A stretch of 64,000 nucleotides of DNA. Origin: Microbacterium sp. AG1240 (GTDB lineage: Bacteria > Actinomycetota > Actinomycetes > Actinomycetales > Microbacteriaceae). The translations under genes were made by a program, and so were the position numbers. Positions within the stretch are counted from its first letter, which is position 1. Each line of letters starts with the position of its first letter. Location: assembly GCF_003635115.1 (NCBI RefSeq), contig NZ_RBXJ01000001.1, positions 1,550,001-1,614,000 of the forward strand, written 5' to 3'. This document shows positions 48,226 through 58,842 of the stretch, piece by piece. A model generated the notes under the pieces. It had not been told where the DNA came from and made no database searches. It saw only the letters and a list, made by a program, of their open reading frames with translations.

Positions 48226-48984
48226 ATGTCCGGCCACTCCAAGTGGGCGACCACCAAGCACAAGAAGGCCGTCATCGACAGCCGCCGTGCGAAGTCGTTC
48301 GCCAAACTCATCAAGAACATCGAGGTCGCCGCCAAGATGGGCGGCGCCGACCTCGCAGGCAACCCGACCCTCTTCGACGCCATCCAGAAGGCGAAGAAGA
48401 CCTCGGTCCCCAACGACAACATCGACCGCGCCGTCAAGCGCGGCGCGGGTGTCGGCGGCGAAGCGGTCGACTACCAGACGATCCTCTACGAAGGCTACGG
48501 TCCCAACGGGGTCGCGCTCATGATCGAGTGCCTCACCGACAACAAGAACCGCGCCGCCGCCGAGGTTCGCACCGCTCTCAGCCGCAACGGCGGCAGCCTC
48601 GCCGACCCGGGCAGCGTCGCCTACAACTTCGCGCGCAAGGGCGTCATCGTCGTGGCGAGCGAGAGCGCGAGCGAGGACGACGTCATGCTCGCCGTGCTCG
48701 AGGCCGGCGCCGAGGAGGTCGAACCGCACGGCGACGGCTACGCGGTCGTCACCGAGGCGACCGACCTCGTCACCGTTCGCACCGCGCTGCAGGAGGCCGG
48801 CATCGACTACGAGTCGGCCGACGTCGAGTTCGTGCCCTCGCTCAAGGTCGAGATCGACGCCGACACGGCGCGCAAGGTCTTCCGCCTCATCGACGCGCTC
48901 GAGGACAGCGACGACGTGCAGAGCGTGTTCAGCAACTTCGACCTGACCGCCGAGGTGCAGGCCGAGCTCGAGAACGACGAGTAG
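48226..48984 (+). CDS. YebC/PmpR family transcription or translation regulator
   Basis: A 252-residue protein beginning [20 protein letters not shown]. Family blocks: [60 protein letters not shown]. YebC-type proteins bind DNA, and some act as translation factors on proline-rich stretches. The gene precedes ruvCAB, as in many bacteria, but ruvC has its own promoter. Confidence 0.93.
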   Translation: MSGHSKWATTKHKKAVIDSRRAKSFAKLIKNIEVAAKMGGADLAGNPTLFDAIQKAKKTSVPNDNIDRAVKRGAGVGGEAVDYQTILYEGYGPNGVALMIECLTDNKNRAAAEVRTALSRNGGSLADPGSVAYNFARKGVIVVASESASEDDVMLAVLEAGAEEVEPHGDGYAVVTEATDLVTVRTALQEAGIDYESADVEFVPSLKVEIDADTARKVFRLIDALEDSDDVQSVFSNFDLTAEVQAELENDE

Positions 48985-49020
48985 GCCCGCGCGCCTGGGT
49001 CGGGTGCCGAGGCGAGCGCT

Positions 49021-49026
49021 TAGCGT
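49021..49026 (+). promoter_or_regulatory. Leaderless-type -10 element of ruvC
   Basis: TAGCGT ends six bases before the GTG at 49033. Confidence 0.5.
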
Positions 49027-49032
49027 GGGGGA

Positions 49033-49638
49033 GTGACCTCCCGAACGCTCCGCGTGCTCGGCATCGACCCGGGCCTGACCCGCTGCGGAGTCGGCGTCGT
49101 CGACGTCGCGCGAGATCGCTCGGCCACGCTCGTGCACGTCGGCGTCATCCGCTCAGCGGTCGACGACCCGATCGAGCGCCGGCTGGCGGCCATCGCCGCG
49201 GGCATCCGCGCGGTCGTCGCCGAGCACGGTCCGGCGGTCGTCGCCGTCGAGCGTGTCTTCGCCCAGCACAACCGCAGCACCGTGATGGGCACCGCGCAGG
49301 CCAGCGGCATCGCCCTGCTCGTCGCTGCGGAGGCGGGGCTCCCCGCCGCGACCCACACGCCGAGCGAGGTGAAGGCGGCGGTGACCGGATACGGCGCAGC
49401 CGACAAGCGCCAGGTGCAGACGATGGTCGCCCGGGTGCTGCGCCTGGACGCCCTCCCTCAGCCGGCGGATGCTGCGGATGCGCTCGCCCTCGCGCTGTGC
49501 CACGCGTGGCGCACGCCGGCCTCGATCCCCGCAGCCTCCGGCGGCCTCACCCCCGCACAGCGGGCGTGGGCGGAGGCCGAGTCGAGGTCGAAGGCGCCGA
49601 CGCGTGTCGCTCGAACAAAGATCCGAACCGGCGCGTAG
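49033..49638 (+). CDS. ruvC: Holliday junction resolvase RuvC
   Basis: A 201-residue endonuclease that resolves four-way junctions. The catalytic acids are visible: Asp in VLGIDPGLTRCGVGVVD, Glu in VVAVERVFAQHNRSTVMGTA, and the C-terminal pair in DAADALALALCHAW. No LexA-type SOS box is seen upstream. The -10 of ruvA lies across its last codons. Confidence 0.94.
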   Translation: MTSRTLRVLGIDPGLTRCGVGVVDVARDRSATLVHVGVIRSAVDDPIERRLAAIAAGIRAVVAEHGPAVVAVERVFAQHNRSTVMGTAQASGIALLVAAEAGLPAATHTPSEVKAAVTGYGAADKRQVQTMVARVLRLDALPQPADAADALALALCHAWRTPASIPAASGGLTPAQRAWAEAESRSKAPTRVARTKIRTGA

Positions 49639-49641
49639 GGT
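49636..49641 (+). promoter_or_regulatory. Leaderless-type -10 element of ruvA
   Basis: TAGGGT overlaps the ruvC stop codon and ends six bases before the ruvA ATG at 49648, so ruvAB can be transcribed apart from ruvC. Confidence 0.45.
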
Positions 49642-49647
49642 CGGACC

Positions 49648-50268
49648 ATGATCTCTTCGCTCCAGGGCACCGCTGCGTCCGTCGGCGACGACTCGCTCGT
49701 CATCGTGGTCGGCGGCGTCGGCTTCTCCGTCGCGGTCACGCCCCAGGTGGCGCGTGCGACGCACCTCGGTGCGGAGGTGCATCTGCACACCAACCTCATC
49801 GTCCGCGAAGACGCCCTCTCGCTCTACGGTTTCGAGAACCGAGAGGAGCTGGTCGTCTTCACTCAGCTCATCGGCGTCACCGGCGTCGGGCCGAAGTCGG
49901 CGCTCGGGGTGCTCTCGTCGCTCACCGTCCCGCAGATCGCCGAGGCCGTCGCGTCCGACGACGACGCACCGTTCCGCCGTGTGTCGGGCATCGGGCCGAA
50001 GACGGCGAAGCTCATCGTCGTGCAGCTGGCAGGCCGGCTCGCACCGCCCACCGCCGGCGGCGCCCCCGCCGCATCCGTCGCCCCCGGCGTCCCCCTGCAG
50101 GTCACCCAGGCCCTGATGGGGCTCGGGTGGTCGGAGCGCACCGCCGGCGAGGCGGTCGCGGCGACCCTGGAAGACGCGACCGACGCCGACAAGGCCACGG
50201 TGCAGGCGCTCCTGCGCAGAACCCTGAGCACCCTCGGCCCCGCACGCAAGGAGACCGCCGGTGGATGA
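49648..50268 (+). CDS. ruvA: Holliday junction DNA helicase subunit RuvA
   Basis: A 206-residue tetrameric junction-binding protein. OB-fold domain starts [20 protein letters not shown]; then two helix-hairpin-helix motifs ([18 protein letters not shown] and [18 protein letters not shown]), a linker, and a C-terminal RuvB-contact domain ([19 protein letters not shown]). Overlaps ruvB by eight bases. Confidence 0.94.
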   Translation: MISSLQGTAASVGDDSLVIVVGGVGFSVAVTPQVARATHLGAEVHLHTNLIVREDALSLYGFENREELVVFTQLIGVTGVGPKSALGVLSSLTVPQIAEAVASDDDAPFRRVSGIGPKTAKLIVVQLAGRLAPPTAGGAPAASVAPGVPLQVTQALMGLGWSERTAGEAVAATLEDATDADKATVQALLRRTLSTLGPARKETAGG

Positions 50269-51283
50269 GGTGCGCGACGTCGGCACTCCCGTCGACGACA
50301 GCGAGCTCGCCATCGAGGGGGCGCTGCGGCCGGAATCCCTCGCGGAGTTCGTCGGGCAGCACAAGGTGCGAGGGCAGCTGCAGCTGCTGCTCGACGCCGC
50401 CCGCATCCAGCAGCGCCCGCCCGACCACATCCTGCTCTCCGGCCCTCCGGGCCTCGGCAAGACGACGCTCGCCATGATCGTCGCCCACGAGACCGGACGC
50501 CCCCTGCGCATGTCGAGCGGACCGGCGATACAGCACGCCGGCGATCTCGCAGCGCTCCTGTCGAGCCTGACGCCCGGCGAAGTGCTCTTCATCGACGAGG
50601 TGCATCGCATGGCCCGCTCGGCCGAGGAGATGCTGTACCTCGCGATGGAGGACTTCCGCATCGACATCATGGTCGGCAAGGGCGCCGGGGCCACCAGCAT
50701 CCCGCTCGAGCTGGCCCCCTTCACCCTCGTGGGCGCGACGACGCGATCGGGCCTGCTGCCGAATCCGCTCCGCGATCGCTTCGGCTTCACGGCGCACCTC
50801 GAGTACTACGAGCCCGACGAGCTCGAGCTGGTGGTCGATCGCGCCGCCGCGATGCTCTCCGTCACCCTGCCGCACGACGGCCGCGCCGAGATCGCACGGC
50901 GTTCGCGGGGGACACCCCGCATCGCCAACCGCCTGCTGCGGCGCGTCCGCGACTTCCAGGTGGTGCACGGCGACCGGAAGGGCGTCGATGCCGTGCGGGC
51001 CGCGCTGGAGCTGTACGACGTCGATGAGATCGGACTCGATCGCCTCGACCGCGCCGTCCTCGACGCTCTGGTGCGCAGGTTCCGCGGCGGACCTGTCGGG
51101 CTCGGCACCCTCTCGGTCGCTGTGGGCGAGGAGGCCGAGACGATCGAATCGGTCGTCGAGCCGTATCTCGTGCGAATCGGCTTCATGGGCCGCACCCCGC
51201 GCGGGCGGATCGCGACGCCCCCCGCCTACGCGCACCTCGGGCTCCCGCACGCCGATGGCGCCCTCAGATTCGACGACGCATGA
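50261..51283 (+). CDS. ruvB: Holliday junction branch-migration ATPase RuvB
   Basis: A 340-residue AAA+ motor. Walker [20 protein letters not shown] (near residue 60), Walker [19 protein letters not shown], sensor [21 protein letters not shown] and a C-terminal winged helix with [17 protein letters not shown] start overlaps ruvA, implying coupled translation and matched RuvA:RuvB supply. Confidence 0.96.
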   Translation: MDEVRDVGTPVDDSELAIEGALRPESLAEFVGQHKVRGQLQLLLDAARIQQRPPDHILLSGPPGLGKTTLAMIVAHETGRPLRMSSGPAIQHAGDLAALLSSLTPGEVLFIDEVHRMARSAEEMLYLAMEDFRIDIMVGKGAGATSIPLELAPFTLVGATTRSGLLPNPLRDRFGFTAHLEYYEPDELELVVDRAAAMLSVTLPHDGRAEIARRSRGTPRIANRLLRRVRDFQVVHGDRKGVDAVRAALELYDVDEIGLDRLDRAVLDALVRRFRGGPVGLGTLSVAVGEEAETIESVVEPYLVRIGFMGRTPRGRIATPPAYAHLGLPHADGALRFDDA

Positions 51284-51289
51284 ATGACC

Positions 51290-51295
51290 TATAAT
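51290..51295 (+). promoter_or_regulatory. -10 element (TATAAT) of yajC-secDF
   Basis: A perfect TATAAT seven bases after the ruvB stop. The implied leader is about 70 bases and contains GGCGACGCTCACGTGTGCGCC (partly paired ends), so it is not leaderless. Confidence 0.65.
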
Positions 51296-51371
51296 CGGCG
51301 GAGGCTCTCGCCGACATCCCCTTTAGGCGACGCTCACGTGTGCGCCTGATCCGAAAGGTTCTCCTTTTCTC

Positions 51372-51833
51372 ATGGCTCTTGCCGACTTCTTCGCCAACTA
51401 CGGCATCATCATCCTGCTGGTGCTCCTGCTGGTCTTCATGTTCTTCAGCTCGCGACGCCGCGTGCAGAAGCAGAAGGCGGAGCAGGAGCAGAAGGCACGT
51501 CAGACCGTTCCCGGTTCCGAGGTGCTCCTGCAGGGTGGGCTGTACGGCACGATCGTCGAGTACGACGCAGAAGACCTCGACAAGCCCGCCGTCGTCTCGA
51601 TCGCCCCGGGTGTCGAGATCCGCGTGCACAGCCAGGCGATCCTCCGCATCGTGAACCCGGCCGAGGGCTTCGTCACCGAAGACGAGTTCATCGAGGCCGA
51701 GGAGAGCGAAGCGGAGTACATCGCCGGTGTCGCGGACGGCGACATCACCTCGATCAGCGACGACCAGAAGCGCCTGCGCGCCGAGACCGTCGACGACGTC
51801 GACCCGGAGAACCGCAACAAGCCCCAGGCCTGA
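51372..51833 (+). CDS. yajC: Preprotein translocase accessory protein YajC
   Basis: A 153-residue protein with one N-terminal membrane helix (YGIIILLVLLLVFMFFSS), a basic stretch, and a beta domain containing VPGSEVLLQGGLYGTIVEYD. It joins SecDF in the translocon. The acidic C-terminus is longer than in E. coli. No strong ribosome site is seen before the ATG; the leader has GAAAGG 16 bases upstream. Confidence 0.9.
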   Translation: MALADFFANYGIIILLVLLLVFMFFSSRRRVQKQKAEQEQKARQTVPGSEVLLQGGLYGTIVEYDAEDLDKPAVVSIAPGVEIRVHSQAILRIVNPAEGFVTEDEFIEAEESEAEYIAGVADGDITSISDDQKRLRAETVDDVDPENRNKPQA

Positions 51834-51866
51834 TCCGCCTCCTGCTCCAGAGAAAGTCGACCCGTC

Positions 51867-53579
51867 GTGGCCACTTCCACCCCCGTCCGGCACGCCTGGC
51901 GTGCACTGATCGGACTTCTTGCGATCACGGGCGTCCTGTTCGGGATCAACGCCCTGGGCGTCTACGGCTTCCAGCAGAGCTCGTGGGTCCCCGAACTCGC
52001 GCTCGACCTGCAGGGCGGCACGCAGATCATCCTCGAGGCGCAGACGGCCGATGGGGCGAACCCGACCAACGACCAGCTGACCCAGGCCGTGTCGATCATC
52101 CGTCAGCGCGTCGACGCCTCCGGTGTCGCCGAGGCCGACGTGACGACCGAGGGTGGCAAGAACGTCGTCGTACAGCTCCCCGGCGAGGCCGACCAGGCCA
52201 CGCGCGATCGGATCGAAGCATCCGCCCAGCTCCAGCTGCGTGCCGTGCTCTACACCGGAGCGCCCGCCAACACCTTCGTCGGCGAGGATCAGGTCGAGAC
52301 GCCCTACCCGACGCCCGATCCCTCGCTGGAGTCCACGCCGACGACGGCGCCCACCAACGGCAGCGACACCGCCTACATCACGCCGGCGCTGCAGGCCGAG
52401 TTCCTCGCATACAACTGCGCCGATCCGGCGAACGATCCCGCCGCGGCACCCACCGACCAGCCGCTGATCACGTGCGACGCCGCCGGTACCGCGAAGTACA
52501 TCCTCGGGCCGGTCGAACTCGACGGGTCGTCGATCGACGATGCGACCAACGGTCTCGAGGCGCAGGCCAACCGCTGGGTGGTCAACCTCAACTTCAACGA
52601 CGAGGGCACGCAGACCTTCGGTCAGATCAGCCAGCGGCTGTACGGGGCGACGCCGCCCCTGAACCAGTTCGCGTTCGTGCTCGACGGATCCGTGCTCTCC
52701 GCACCGTCGATGAACGGCGTGATCCTCGACGGCAACCCGAGCATCTCGGGAAGCTTCTCGCAGGAATCGTCGAAGATCCTCGCCGACCAGCTGAAGTACG
52801 GCGCCCTGCCGCTGAGCTTCGAGGTCGTGAGCTCCGACACGATCTCGGCGACGCTCGGTTCCCAGCAGTTGCAGATCGGTCTCATCGCGGGTCTCATCGG
52901 CCTCGCGCTGGTCGCCATCTACTCGCTGATCGTCTACCGGGCACTCGGCTTCGTCATCATCGCCTCGCTGGCCGTGATGGGCGTGCTGACCTACATCGCG
53001 CTGTGCATCCTCGCCTGGCGCATGGGCTTCCGTCTCTCGCTCGCCGGTGTCGCGGGACTCATCGTGACCATCGGCTTCACCGCCGACTCGTTCATCGTCT
53101 ACTTCGAACGCATCCGAGACGAGCTGCGTGACGGCAAGTCGATCACCGGCGCCGTCGAGGACGGCTGGGCTCGGGCGAAGCGCACGATCTACATCTCGAA
53201 GTCGATCAACATCCTCGCGGCCGTCGTGCTGTACATCCTCGCCGACGCCACGGTGAAGGGCTTCGCGTTCACGCTCGGCCTCACCACCGCGATCGACATC
53301 CTGATCTTCATCCTCTTCACCCACCCGGTGATGCAGCTGCTCTCGCGCACCCGGTTCTTCGGATCGGGACACCCGCTGTCGGGTATGGACCCGAACGCCC
53401 TCGGCGCCGTGTACCGGGGACGGGCGGAGTTCCGCGCGCCGGTCTCGCGCGAGGGCCGCACGGCCCGCTCGCGCGGTGAGGCCCAGCGTCGCCAGACCAT
53501 CGCGGAACGCAAACAGGCGGAGCTGTCCGCCACGAACGACCGCGGCACACGCACCGCCGTCAAGGAGGGCGACGACTGA
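51867..53579 (+). CDS. secD: Protein translocase subunit SecD
   Basis: A 570-residue RND-type membrane protein that uses proton flow to pull exported proteins across the membrane. One N-terminal helix, a large external domain opening with ELALDLQGGTQIILEA, then five helices from about residue 335 (GLIAGLIGLALVAIYSLIVY, GLIVTIGFTADSFIVYFERI with the TADSFIVYFERI signature). External domain carries a Thr/Pro-rich insert (around 140-170). Stop overlaps secF (TGATG). Confidence 0.94.
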   Translation: MATSTPVRHAWRALIGLLAITGVLFGINALGVYGFQQSSWVPELALDLQGGTQIILEAQTADGANPTNDQLTQAVSIIRQRVDASGVAEADVTTEGGKNVVVQLPGEADQATRDRIEASAQLQLRAVLYTGAPANTFVGEDQVETPYPTPDPSLESTPTTAPTNGSDTAYITPALQAEFLAYNCADPANDPAAAPTDQPLITCDAAGTAKYILGPVELDGSSIDDATNGLEAQANRWVVNLNFNDEGTQTFGQISQRLYGATPPLNQFAFVLDGSVLSAPSMNGVILDGNPSISGSFSQESSKILADQLKYGALPLSFEVVSSDTISATLGSQQLQIGLIAGLIGLALVAIYSLIVYRALGFVIIASLAVMGVLTYIALCILAWRMGFRLSLAGVAGLIVTIGFTADSFIVYFERIRDELRDGKSITGAVEDGWARAKRTIYISKSINILAAVVLYILADATVKGFAFTLGLTTAIDILIFILFTHPVMQLLSRTRFFGSGHPLSGMDPNALGAVYRGRAEFRAPVSREGRTARSRGEAQRRQTIAERKQAELSATNDRGTRTAVKEGDD

Positions 53580-54571
53580 TGCGTTCCATGAATCAGCTCG
53601 GCAACGATCTCTACACCGGGAAGACGTCGTTCCCGTTCGTCGGCCGCCGTCGACTGTGGTTCATCATCGCCGCCGTCTTCGTGATCGCCGCGTGCCTCGT
53701 GCCGCTCGTTCGCCCGGTGCAGTTCTCGATCGAGTTCACCGGCGGATCGCAGTTCACCGTCTCGGGCGTCAGCTCACCCGACCAGGCGGCGGCGACCGAC
53801 GCGGTGCTCCAGGTCGCGCCGGGCGCGACCACGAAAGTGACCGTCATCGGCGAGAACGCCGTGCGCGTCCAGACCGAAGAGATCGCGGACGCCGACGACG
53901 TGCAGGCGGTCACGACCGCCCTCGCCGAGGCGTACGGCGTTCCGACGTCGGAGGTCACGTCATCGCTCATCGGGCCCAGCTGGGGCGCCGACGTCACCCG
54001 CCAGTCGCTCTGGGGTCTCGCGATCTTCCTCGCGCTGACGTTCATCATCCTCGCGCTGTACTTCCGCACGTGGAAGATGTCGGTGGCCGCCATCATCGGC
54101 CTGGTCGACGTGCTCGTCATCACGATCGGCATCTACGCCCTCGCCGGTTTCGAGATCTCGCCGGCGGCGGTGATCGGCTTCCTCACGATCCTCTCGTACT
54201 CGCTGTACGACACCACCGTCGTCTTCGACAAGGTCCGGGAGAACACCCGGGAGGACGGCGAGATATCGGGCCGCACGTTCGGCGAGTCGGTGAACCTCGC
54301 GGTGAACCAGACCCTCATCCGGTCGATCAACACCACCGTCGTGGCGATCCTGCCGGTCGGGGCGATCCTGTTCATCGGCGCCATCTGGCTCGGTGCGCGC
54401 ACCCTGAGCGACATCTCGCTGTCGATCTTCGTCGGAACGATCGTCGCCGCCTACTCGACGCTGTTCGTCGCCGCCCCGCTCTTCTCGCTCATGCGCGAGA
54501 ACGAACCGGCCATCAAGGCGCGCGACGAGCGCATCCTGGCTGCGCGCGAGCTCGCTCGCGTGCCGGCCTGA
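53579..54571 (+). CDS. secF: Protein translocase subunit SecF
   Basis: A 330-residue partner of SecD with six membrane helices. N-terminal signature FSIEFTGGSQFTV, external domain, then IGFLTILSYSLYDTTVVFDK and NQTLIRSINTTVVAILPVGA. The mycobacterial neighbour apt, often between secF and rel, is absent here; rel follows after 64 bases. Confidence 0.94.
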   Translation: MRSMNQLGNDLYTGKTSFPFVGRRRLWFIIAAVFVIAACLVPLVRPVQFSIEFTGGSQFTVSGVSSPDQAAATDAVLQVAPGATTKVTVIGENAVRVQTEEIADADDVQAVTTALAEAYGVPTSEVTSSLIGPSWGADVTRQSLWGLAIFLALTFIILALYFRTWKMSVAAIIGLVDVLVITIGIYALAGFEISPAAVIGFLTILSYSLYDTTVVFDKVRENTREDGEISGRTFGESVNLAVNQTLIRSINTTVVAILPVGAILFIGAIWLGARTLSDISLSIFVGTIVAAYSTLFVAAPLFSLMRENEPAIKARDERILAARELARVPA

Positions 54572-54635
54572 GCGACGATCACCGGCTGAGCGCGGCGTAG
54601 GATTGTGAGATTCGTCGACAGGTGGAGGTGACCGG

Positions 54636-56888
54636 GTGACCGAGATCGTTCCTCCTGCCGCGCAGACCTCCAGTCTGCGCCGGCTCGTACCGCGCATCTT
54701 CTCGCGCGCCGCACGGCGCGACGACGTCGACAAGCTCGTCCAGACGGTTCGCACGCACCATCCCAAGGGCGATCTCGGGATCATCACCCGGGCGTACACG
54801 GTCGCCGAGAAAGCGCATCGCGAACAGAAGCGGCAGAGCGGCGAGCCGTACATCACGCACCCGCTGGCCGTCGCGCAGATCCTCGCCGATCTCGGCCTCG
54901 GACCCCGCGCCATCGCGGCGGCGCTGCTGCACGACACCGTGGAAGACACGGGGTATCCGCTCGACGAACTGGCCGCCGACTTCGGCGACGAGGTCGCGAT
55001 GCTCGTCGACGGCGTCACGAAGCTCGACAAGGTCAAGTACGGCGAGAGCGCTCAGGCCGAGACCGTCCGCAAGATGATCGTCGCGATGTCGCGCGATATC
55101 CGGGTGCTCCTGATCAAGCTCGCCGATCGCCTGCACAACGCCCGGACGTGGGGCTTCGTGCCGCCCGAGAAGGCGGCGAAGAAGGCCACCGAGACGCTCG
55201 AGATCTACGCGCCGCTGGCCAACCGCCTCGGTATCCAGGCGATCAAGTCCGAGCTCGAAGACCTCTCCTTCGCGGTGCTCCATCCCAAGCTGTACGCCGA
55301 GATCGACAGCCTCGTGAAGCAGCGCACTCCACAGCGCGAGCAGTACGTGCAGAACGTGATCGCCGCCGTCGACGCCGACCTCCGCGAGCTCCGCATCCGC
55401 GGTCGCGTGATGGGGCGCCCCAAGCAGCTCTACTCCGTTTACCAGAAGATGGTCGTCCGAGGCCGCGAGTTCGACGACATCTACGATCTCATCGGCATCC
55501 GCATCCTCGTGGGCACCGTGCGCGACTGCTACGCGGTGCTCGGGGCGATCCACGCGCGGTGGACCCCGCTTCCGGGGCGCTTCAAGGACTACATCGCCAC
55601 GCCGAAGTTCAACCTCTACCAGTCGCTCCACACCACCGTCATCGGGCCGTCAGGACGCACCGTCGAGTTGCAGATCCGCACGAACGAGATGCACCACCAG
55701 GCGGAGTACGGCGTCGCGGCGCACTGGAAGTACAAGGAACGGATGGCCGGAGGCAAGGCCGACTCGAAGTCGCTCGACGCCGACATGGCCTGGCTCGCGC
55801 ACATCTCCGACTGGCAGGCCGAGACCGCCGACCCGAGCGAGTTCCTTGATTCGCTGCGATTCGAGATCGGCGCGAAAGAGGTCTACGTCTTCACGCCGAA
55901 GGGACGCGTGGTGGGCCTGCCCGCCGGCGCCACCCCGGTCGACTTCGCCTACGCCGTCCACACCGAGATCGGTCACCGCACCATGGGTGCGAAGGTCAAC
56001 GGCCGCCTCGTGCCGCTGGAATCCGAGCTCAAGAGCGGTGACGTCGTCGAGGTCTTCACCTCGAAGAACCCCGACGCCGGCCCCAGCCAGGACTGGCTCG
56101 GTTTCGTGCGCAGCACGCGCGCCCGGAACAAGATCCGCGGGTGGTTCACGAAGGAGCGCCGCGAGGAGGCCATCGAGCAGGGTAAAGACGCCATCGCGCG
56201 CGCTATGCGTCGGCAGAACCTGCCGCTCCAGCGCCTGATGAACCAGGACTCGTTCTCCGAGGTCGCCCACCAGCTCAAGTACGAAGACGTCTCGGCGCTG
56301 TACGCCGCGGTGGGTGAGGGCAACGTCTCGACGCAATCGGTCATCGAGAAGGTCACCGCGCTCGTCAGCGCCGGTGACACGTCCACGGGCCCGATCGACA
56401 TCCCGCACGTGGGCCGCAGCCACGCGCCGCGCGGCGGCGATTCCGGCGTGCTGGTGCGCGGCGCCCCCGACATCCTCGTGAAGCTCGCGAAGTGCTGCAC
56501 CCCGGTGCCCGGCGACGAGGTCATCGGCTTCGTCACGCGGGGGAGCGGCGTCTCGGTGCACCGCACCGACTGCACGAACGTCACGGCTCTCCGCAACGAT
56601 CCCGAGCGCATCATCGAGGTCGAGTGGGCGCCCACGTCGAAGAGCGTCTTCCTCGTGCAGATCCAGGTGGAGGCGCTCGATCGCTCGGCGCTGCTGAGCG
56701 ACGTCACCCGGGTGCTCAGCGAGCACCATGTCAACATCCTGTCGGCCACCGTGTCGACCACGAACGACCGTCTCGCGCTGAGCCGCTTCGTCTTCGAGAT
56801 GGGCGACACCGTGCACCTCGACCGCGTCCTCAACGCGGTACGTCGTATCGACGCGGTCTACGACGTCTACCGCGTCACGACGTCCTGA
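54636..56888 (+). CDS. rel: Bifunctional (p)ppGpp synthetase/hydrolase (RelA/SpoT)
   Basis: A 750-residue stringent-response enzyme. The HD hydrolase domain has [16 protein letters not shown] (near 100) with intact metal ligands. The synthetase domain has [20 protein letters not shown]; the RFKD form is typical of bifunctional enzymes, not synthetase-only RelA. Then a TGS domain ([20 protein letters not shown], near 415), a conserved [14 protein letters not shown] zinc-finger/helical region and a C-terminal ACT domain. GTG at 54636 with a GGAGGTG site. Confidence 0.96.
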   Translation: MTEIVPPAAQTSSLRRLVPRIFSRAARRDDVDKLVQTVRTHHPKGDLGIITRAYTVAEKAHREQKRQSGEPYITHPLAVAQILADLGLGPRAIAAALLHDTVEDTGYPLDELAADFGDEVAMLVDGVTKLDKVKYGESAQAETVRKMIVAMSRDIRVLLIKLADRLHNARTWGFVPPEKAAKKATETLEIYAPLANRLGIQAIKSELEDLSFAVLHPKLYAEIDSLVKQRTPQREQYVQNVIAAVDADLRELRIRGRVMGRPKQLYSVYQKMVVRGREFDDIYDLIGIRILVGTVRDCYAVLGAIHARWTPLPGRFKDYIATPKFNLYQSLHTTVIGPSGRTVELQIRTNEMHHQAEYGVAAHWKYKERMAGGKADSKSLDADMAWLAHISDWQAETADPSEFLDSLRFEIGAKEVYVFTPKGRVVGLPAGATPVDFAYAVHTEIGHRTMGAKVNGRLVPLESELKSGDVVEVFTSKNPDAGPSQDWLGFVRSTRARNKIRGWFTKERREEAIEQGKDAIARAMRRQNLPLQRLMNQDSFSEVAHQLKYEDVSALYAAVGEGNVSTQSVIEKVTALVSAGDTSTGPIDIPHVGRSHAPRGGDSGVLVRGAPDILVKLAKCCTPVPGDEVIGFVTRGSGVSVHRTDCTNVTALRNDPERIIEVEWAPTSKSVFLVQIQVEALDRSALLSDVTRVLSEHHVNILSATVSTTNDRLALSRFVFEMGDTVHLDRVLNAVRRIDAVYDVYRVTTS

Positions 56889-57414
56889 CCGAGACCAGCA
56901 GCTTCCGTGCGCCCCTCTTATGGGGGATGCTGCGGTGCCGGTCGAGCCACGCCACGGCCTCGTGGGCTTCTCCGGGCCGTTCCCGCGCCCAGTGACGCGC
57001 GAGATCGCGGCTCGTCGCGTCGGGGCTGCGTGCGAGATCGACGAGCGTGCGCGCCGGGGTGCTCACACGAACGTCCGCGATGCGGAGCAGATCGGAACTC
57101 TCGATCAGCGGGTCGCGGTAGACCAGCCTTCGCGAGACGACGTGATGCAGGCGTTTGCCGACCGCGCGCTGGACGCGGTGGCGTGCCGGTGGTTCATCGA
57201 GCAGCCCGAGGATCCACGCCGCGCTCTCGTGGGTGGCTGCGAGCGTGGCGCCGAGCAGGTTCGCGACCGAGGCCGCCCGCAGCATCGTGCTCTCGACGAC
57301 GTCAGCGGGAATGTAGCCGTCACCGAGCGCGACGAGGTGTCCGTCGAGGCACGCCGCCGTGAGCTCCGCCTCCGTCAGTCGAGCGCCCGGGAGGTACACA
57401 AACGGGGAGGGCAT
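56875..57414 (-). CDS. AbiEi-like (type IV antitoxin family) protein
   Basis: A 179-residue protein that resembles the solitary AbiEi-domain proteins widespread in Microbacteriaceae. Visible pieces: winged-helix-like start [60 protein letters not shown]. In true type IV systems AbiEi represses and neutralises an AbiEii nucleotidyltransferase toxin; no AbiEii gene is present here, so a general regulator is more likely. Start at 57414; a CAGACT six bases upstream suggests a leaderless transcript. Overlaps rel by 14 bases. Confidence 0.6.
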   Translation of the reverse strand: MPSPFVYLPGARLTEAELTAACLDGHLVALGDGYIPADVVESTMLRAASVANLLGATLAATHESAAWILGLLDEPPARHRVQRAVGKRLHHVVSRRLVYRDPLIESSDLLRIADVRVSTPARTLVDLARSPDATSRDLARHWARERPGEAHEAVAWLDRHRSIPHKRGARKLLVSVRTS

Positions 57415-57420
57415 CCTCGC

Positions 57421-57426
57421 AGTCTG
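57421..57426 (-). promoter_or_regulatory. Possible -10 element of the AbiEi-like gene
   Basis: Reads CAGACT on the minus strand and ends six bases before the ATG at 57414; the first base departs from TAnnnT. Confidence 0.3.
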
Positions 57427-57476
57427 CCGCCCTCTCGGGCGCTGCGCTCGGGATCGGAGACAGTTGTGGAGAACAG

Positions 57477-57495
57477 CCCGGGCGACCTGCCCGGG
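57477..57495 (-). terminator. Hairpin terminator after the DUF349 gene
   Basis: CCCGGGC (57477-57483) and GCCCGGG (57489-57495), just past the minus-strand stop at 57503. Confidence 0.5.
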
Positions 57496-57502
57496 GGAGG
57501 AC

Positions 57503-58759
57503 TCAGCCTCCGACGGCCCGCAACCACGCGCGACGCGCTTCGAGGGCCTCGGAAGCCTTCGCCGCCGCGCGCTTGTCACCGCGCGCGTTCGCCTCCGACA
57601 CCTCCGCCTCGAGCTTGTCGATCGCATCGGTGAGCTGGCGCGTCATATCGTTCGTGCGCGCCTTCGTCTCGGGGTTGTTGCTCTTCCACTCGGCGTCTTC
57701 GCGTGTGCGCACGCTCTGCTCGATCTTGCGGAGCTCGTCGTCGAGGACGCGCTCCTGGTCTCGCGGGAAGATGCGGCCGATCTCGTCCCACGTGCGCTGG
57801 ATCGCGGTGAGCGAGGCACGGGCTCGCGCGAGATCGCGCTCGTCGACGATCGGTGCAGCCTGGACGAGGAGCGCCTTCTTCTGCTCGATCTTCTCGCGGG
57901 AGTCTTCGACCTCGGCCGCCTCGCGCTCGGTGCGTGCGGAGTAGAGGGCATCGCCCGCCGCCTTGAAACGAGCCCAGAGGGCGTCGTCGACCTTCTTGCC
58001 GGCGCGGCCGGCGGCCTTCCACTGGTCCAGCAGATCGCGGTACGAGCCGATGCCGTCCTCGCCCCGGGGAGCGAGTGCCTCGGCACGCTCGACGAGGCGC
58101 GTCTTGGCGTCGCGGGCGGTCTTCTGCGTCTCATCGAGCTCGGCGTAGAACTCGCGGCGGTGGCGATCGACGGTGCCGCGGGCGTCGCGGAAACGGCGCC
58201 ACAGCTGCTGCGCGAGCGACTTCGGGAGCCGCGGACCGTTCTGCTGGTGGCTCTGCCACTGGTCGAACAGGGCCGTCATGTCGGCGGAGGCCTGCTTCCA
58301 CTGCACCGTCTTCGGGTCGCGGGCGGCGAGCGCCTCAGCGCGCTCGACCAGCGCCGTGCGCTCGCGCACCGCCTCGTCGACGGCTTCCTTCGCGGCGGCG
58401 GCCTCGGTCTCGGTCGCCTCGGCGAGAGCGCCCGTGAGCGTCTCGAGCCGCGTGAGCAGCGCGGCGAGGTCGCCGACCGCCGAGGCGCCCTCGATCCGGC
58501 CGCGCAGCGTCGACGCCGTGCTGCGCAGATCGGAGGCCGATGCACCCGCACGGCGATGCCGCACCTCGAGGAGCGTCACCTCGCCGGCAAGATCGGCGAA
58601 CTTGCGCTCGTAGTAGGCGAGCGCTTCTTCGGCGGTGCCATCGGGATACTGGCCGACCACACGCCAGCCGTCGGATTCTCGAACCGATACGGTTCCGTCT
58701 TCTTCGACGCGACCCCACGGGGTCGGAGGTGTTTCGGGGAGGTCTGCGCCAGCAGTCAC
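57503..58759 (-). CDS. DUF349 domain protein
   Basis: A 418-residue, mostly helical, charged protein made of repeated DUF349 units. Typical block: LFDQWQSHQQNGPRLPKSLA, then QQLWRRFRDARGTVDRHRRE; a second repeat has LLDQWKAAGRAGKKVDDALW, ARFKAAGDALYSARTER. Strong coiled-coil character. Function unknown; found near rel in actinobacteria. GTG start at 58759. Confidence 0.85.
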   Translation of the reverse strand: MTAGADLPETPPTPWGRVEEDGTVSVRESDGWRVVGQYPDGTAEEALAYYERKFADLAGEVTLLEVRHRRAGASASDLRSTASTLRGRIEGASAVGDLAALLTRLETLTGALAEATETEAAAAKEAVDEAVRERTALVERAEALAARDPKTVQWKQASADMTALFDQWQSHQQNGPRLPKSLAQQLWRRFRDARGTVDRHRREFYAELDETQKTARDAKTRLVERAEALAPRGEDGIGSYRDLLDQWKAAGRAGKKVDDALWARFKAAGDALYSARTEREAAEVEDSREKIEQKKALLVQAAPIVDERDLARARASLTAIQRTWDEIGRIFPRDQERVLDDELRKIEQSVRTREDAEWKSNNPETKARTNDMTRQLTDAIDKLEAEVSEANARGDKRAAAKASEALEARRAWLRAVGG

Positions 58760-58842
58760 GTGTTGTTACCCTCATCGCGGCTCGCGCCGTAGGCGTGCAT
58801 GGACGGACCCGAGCCTAGTACGAGCGGCAGACGCTCGCAGGA

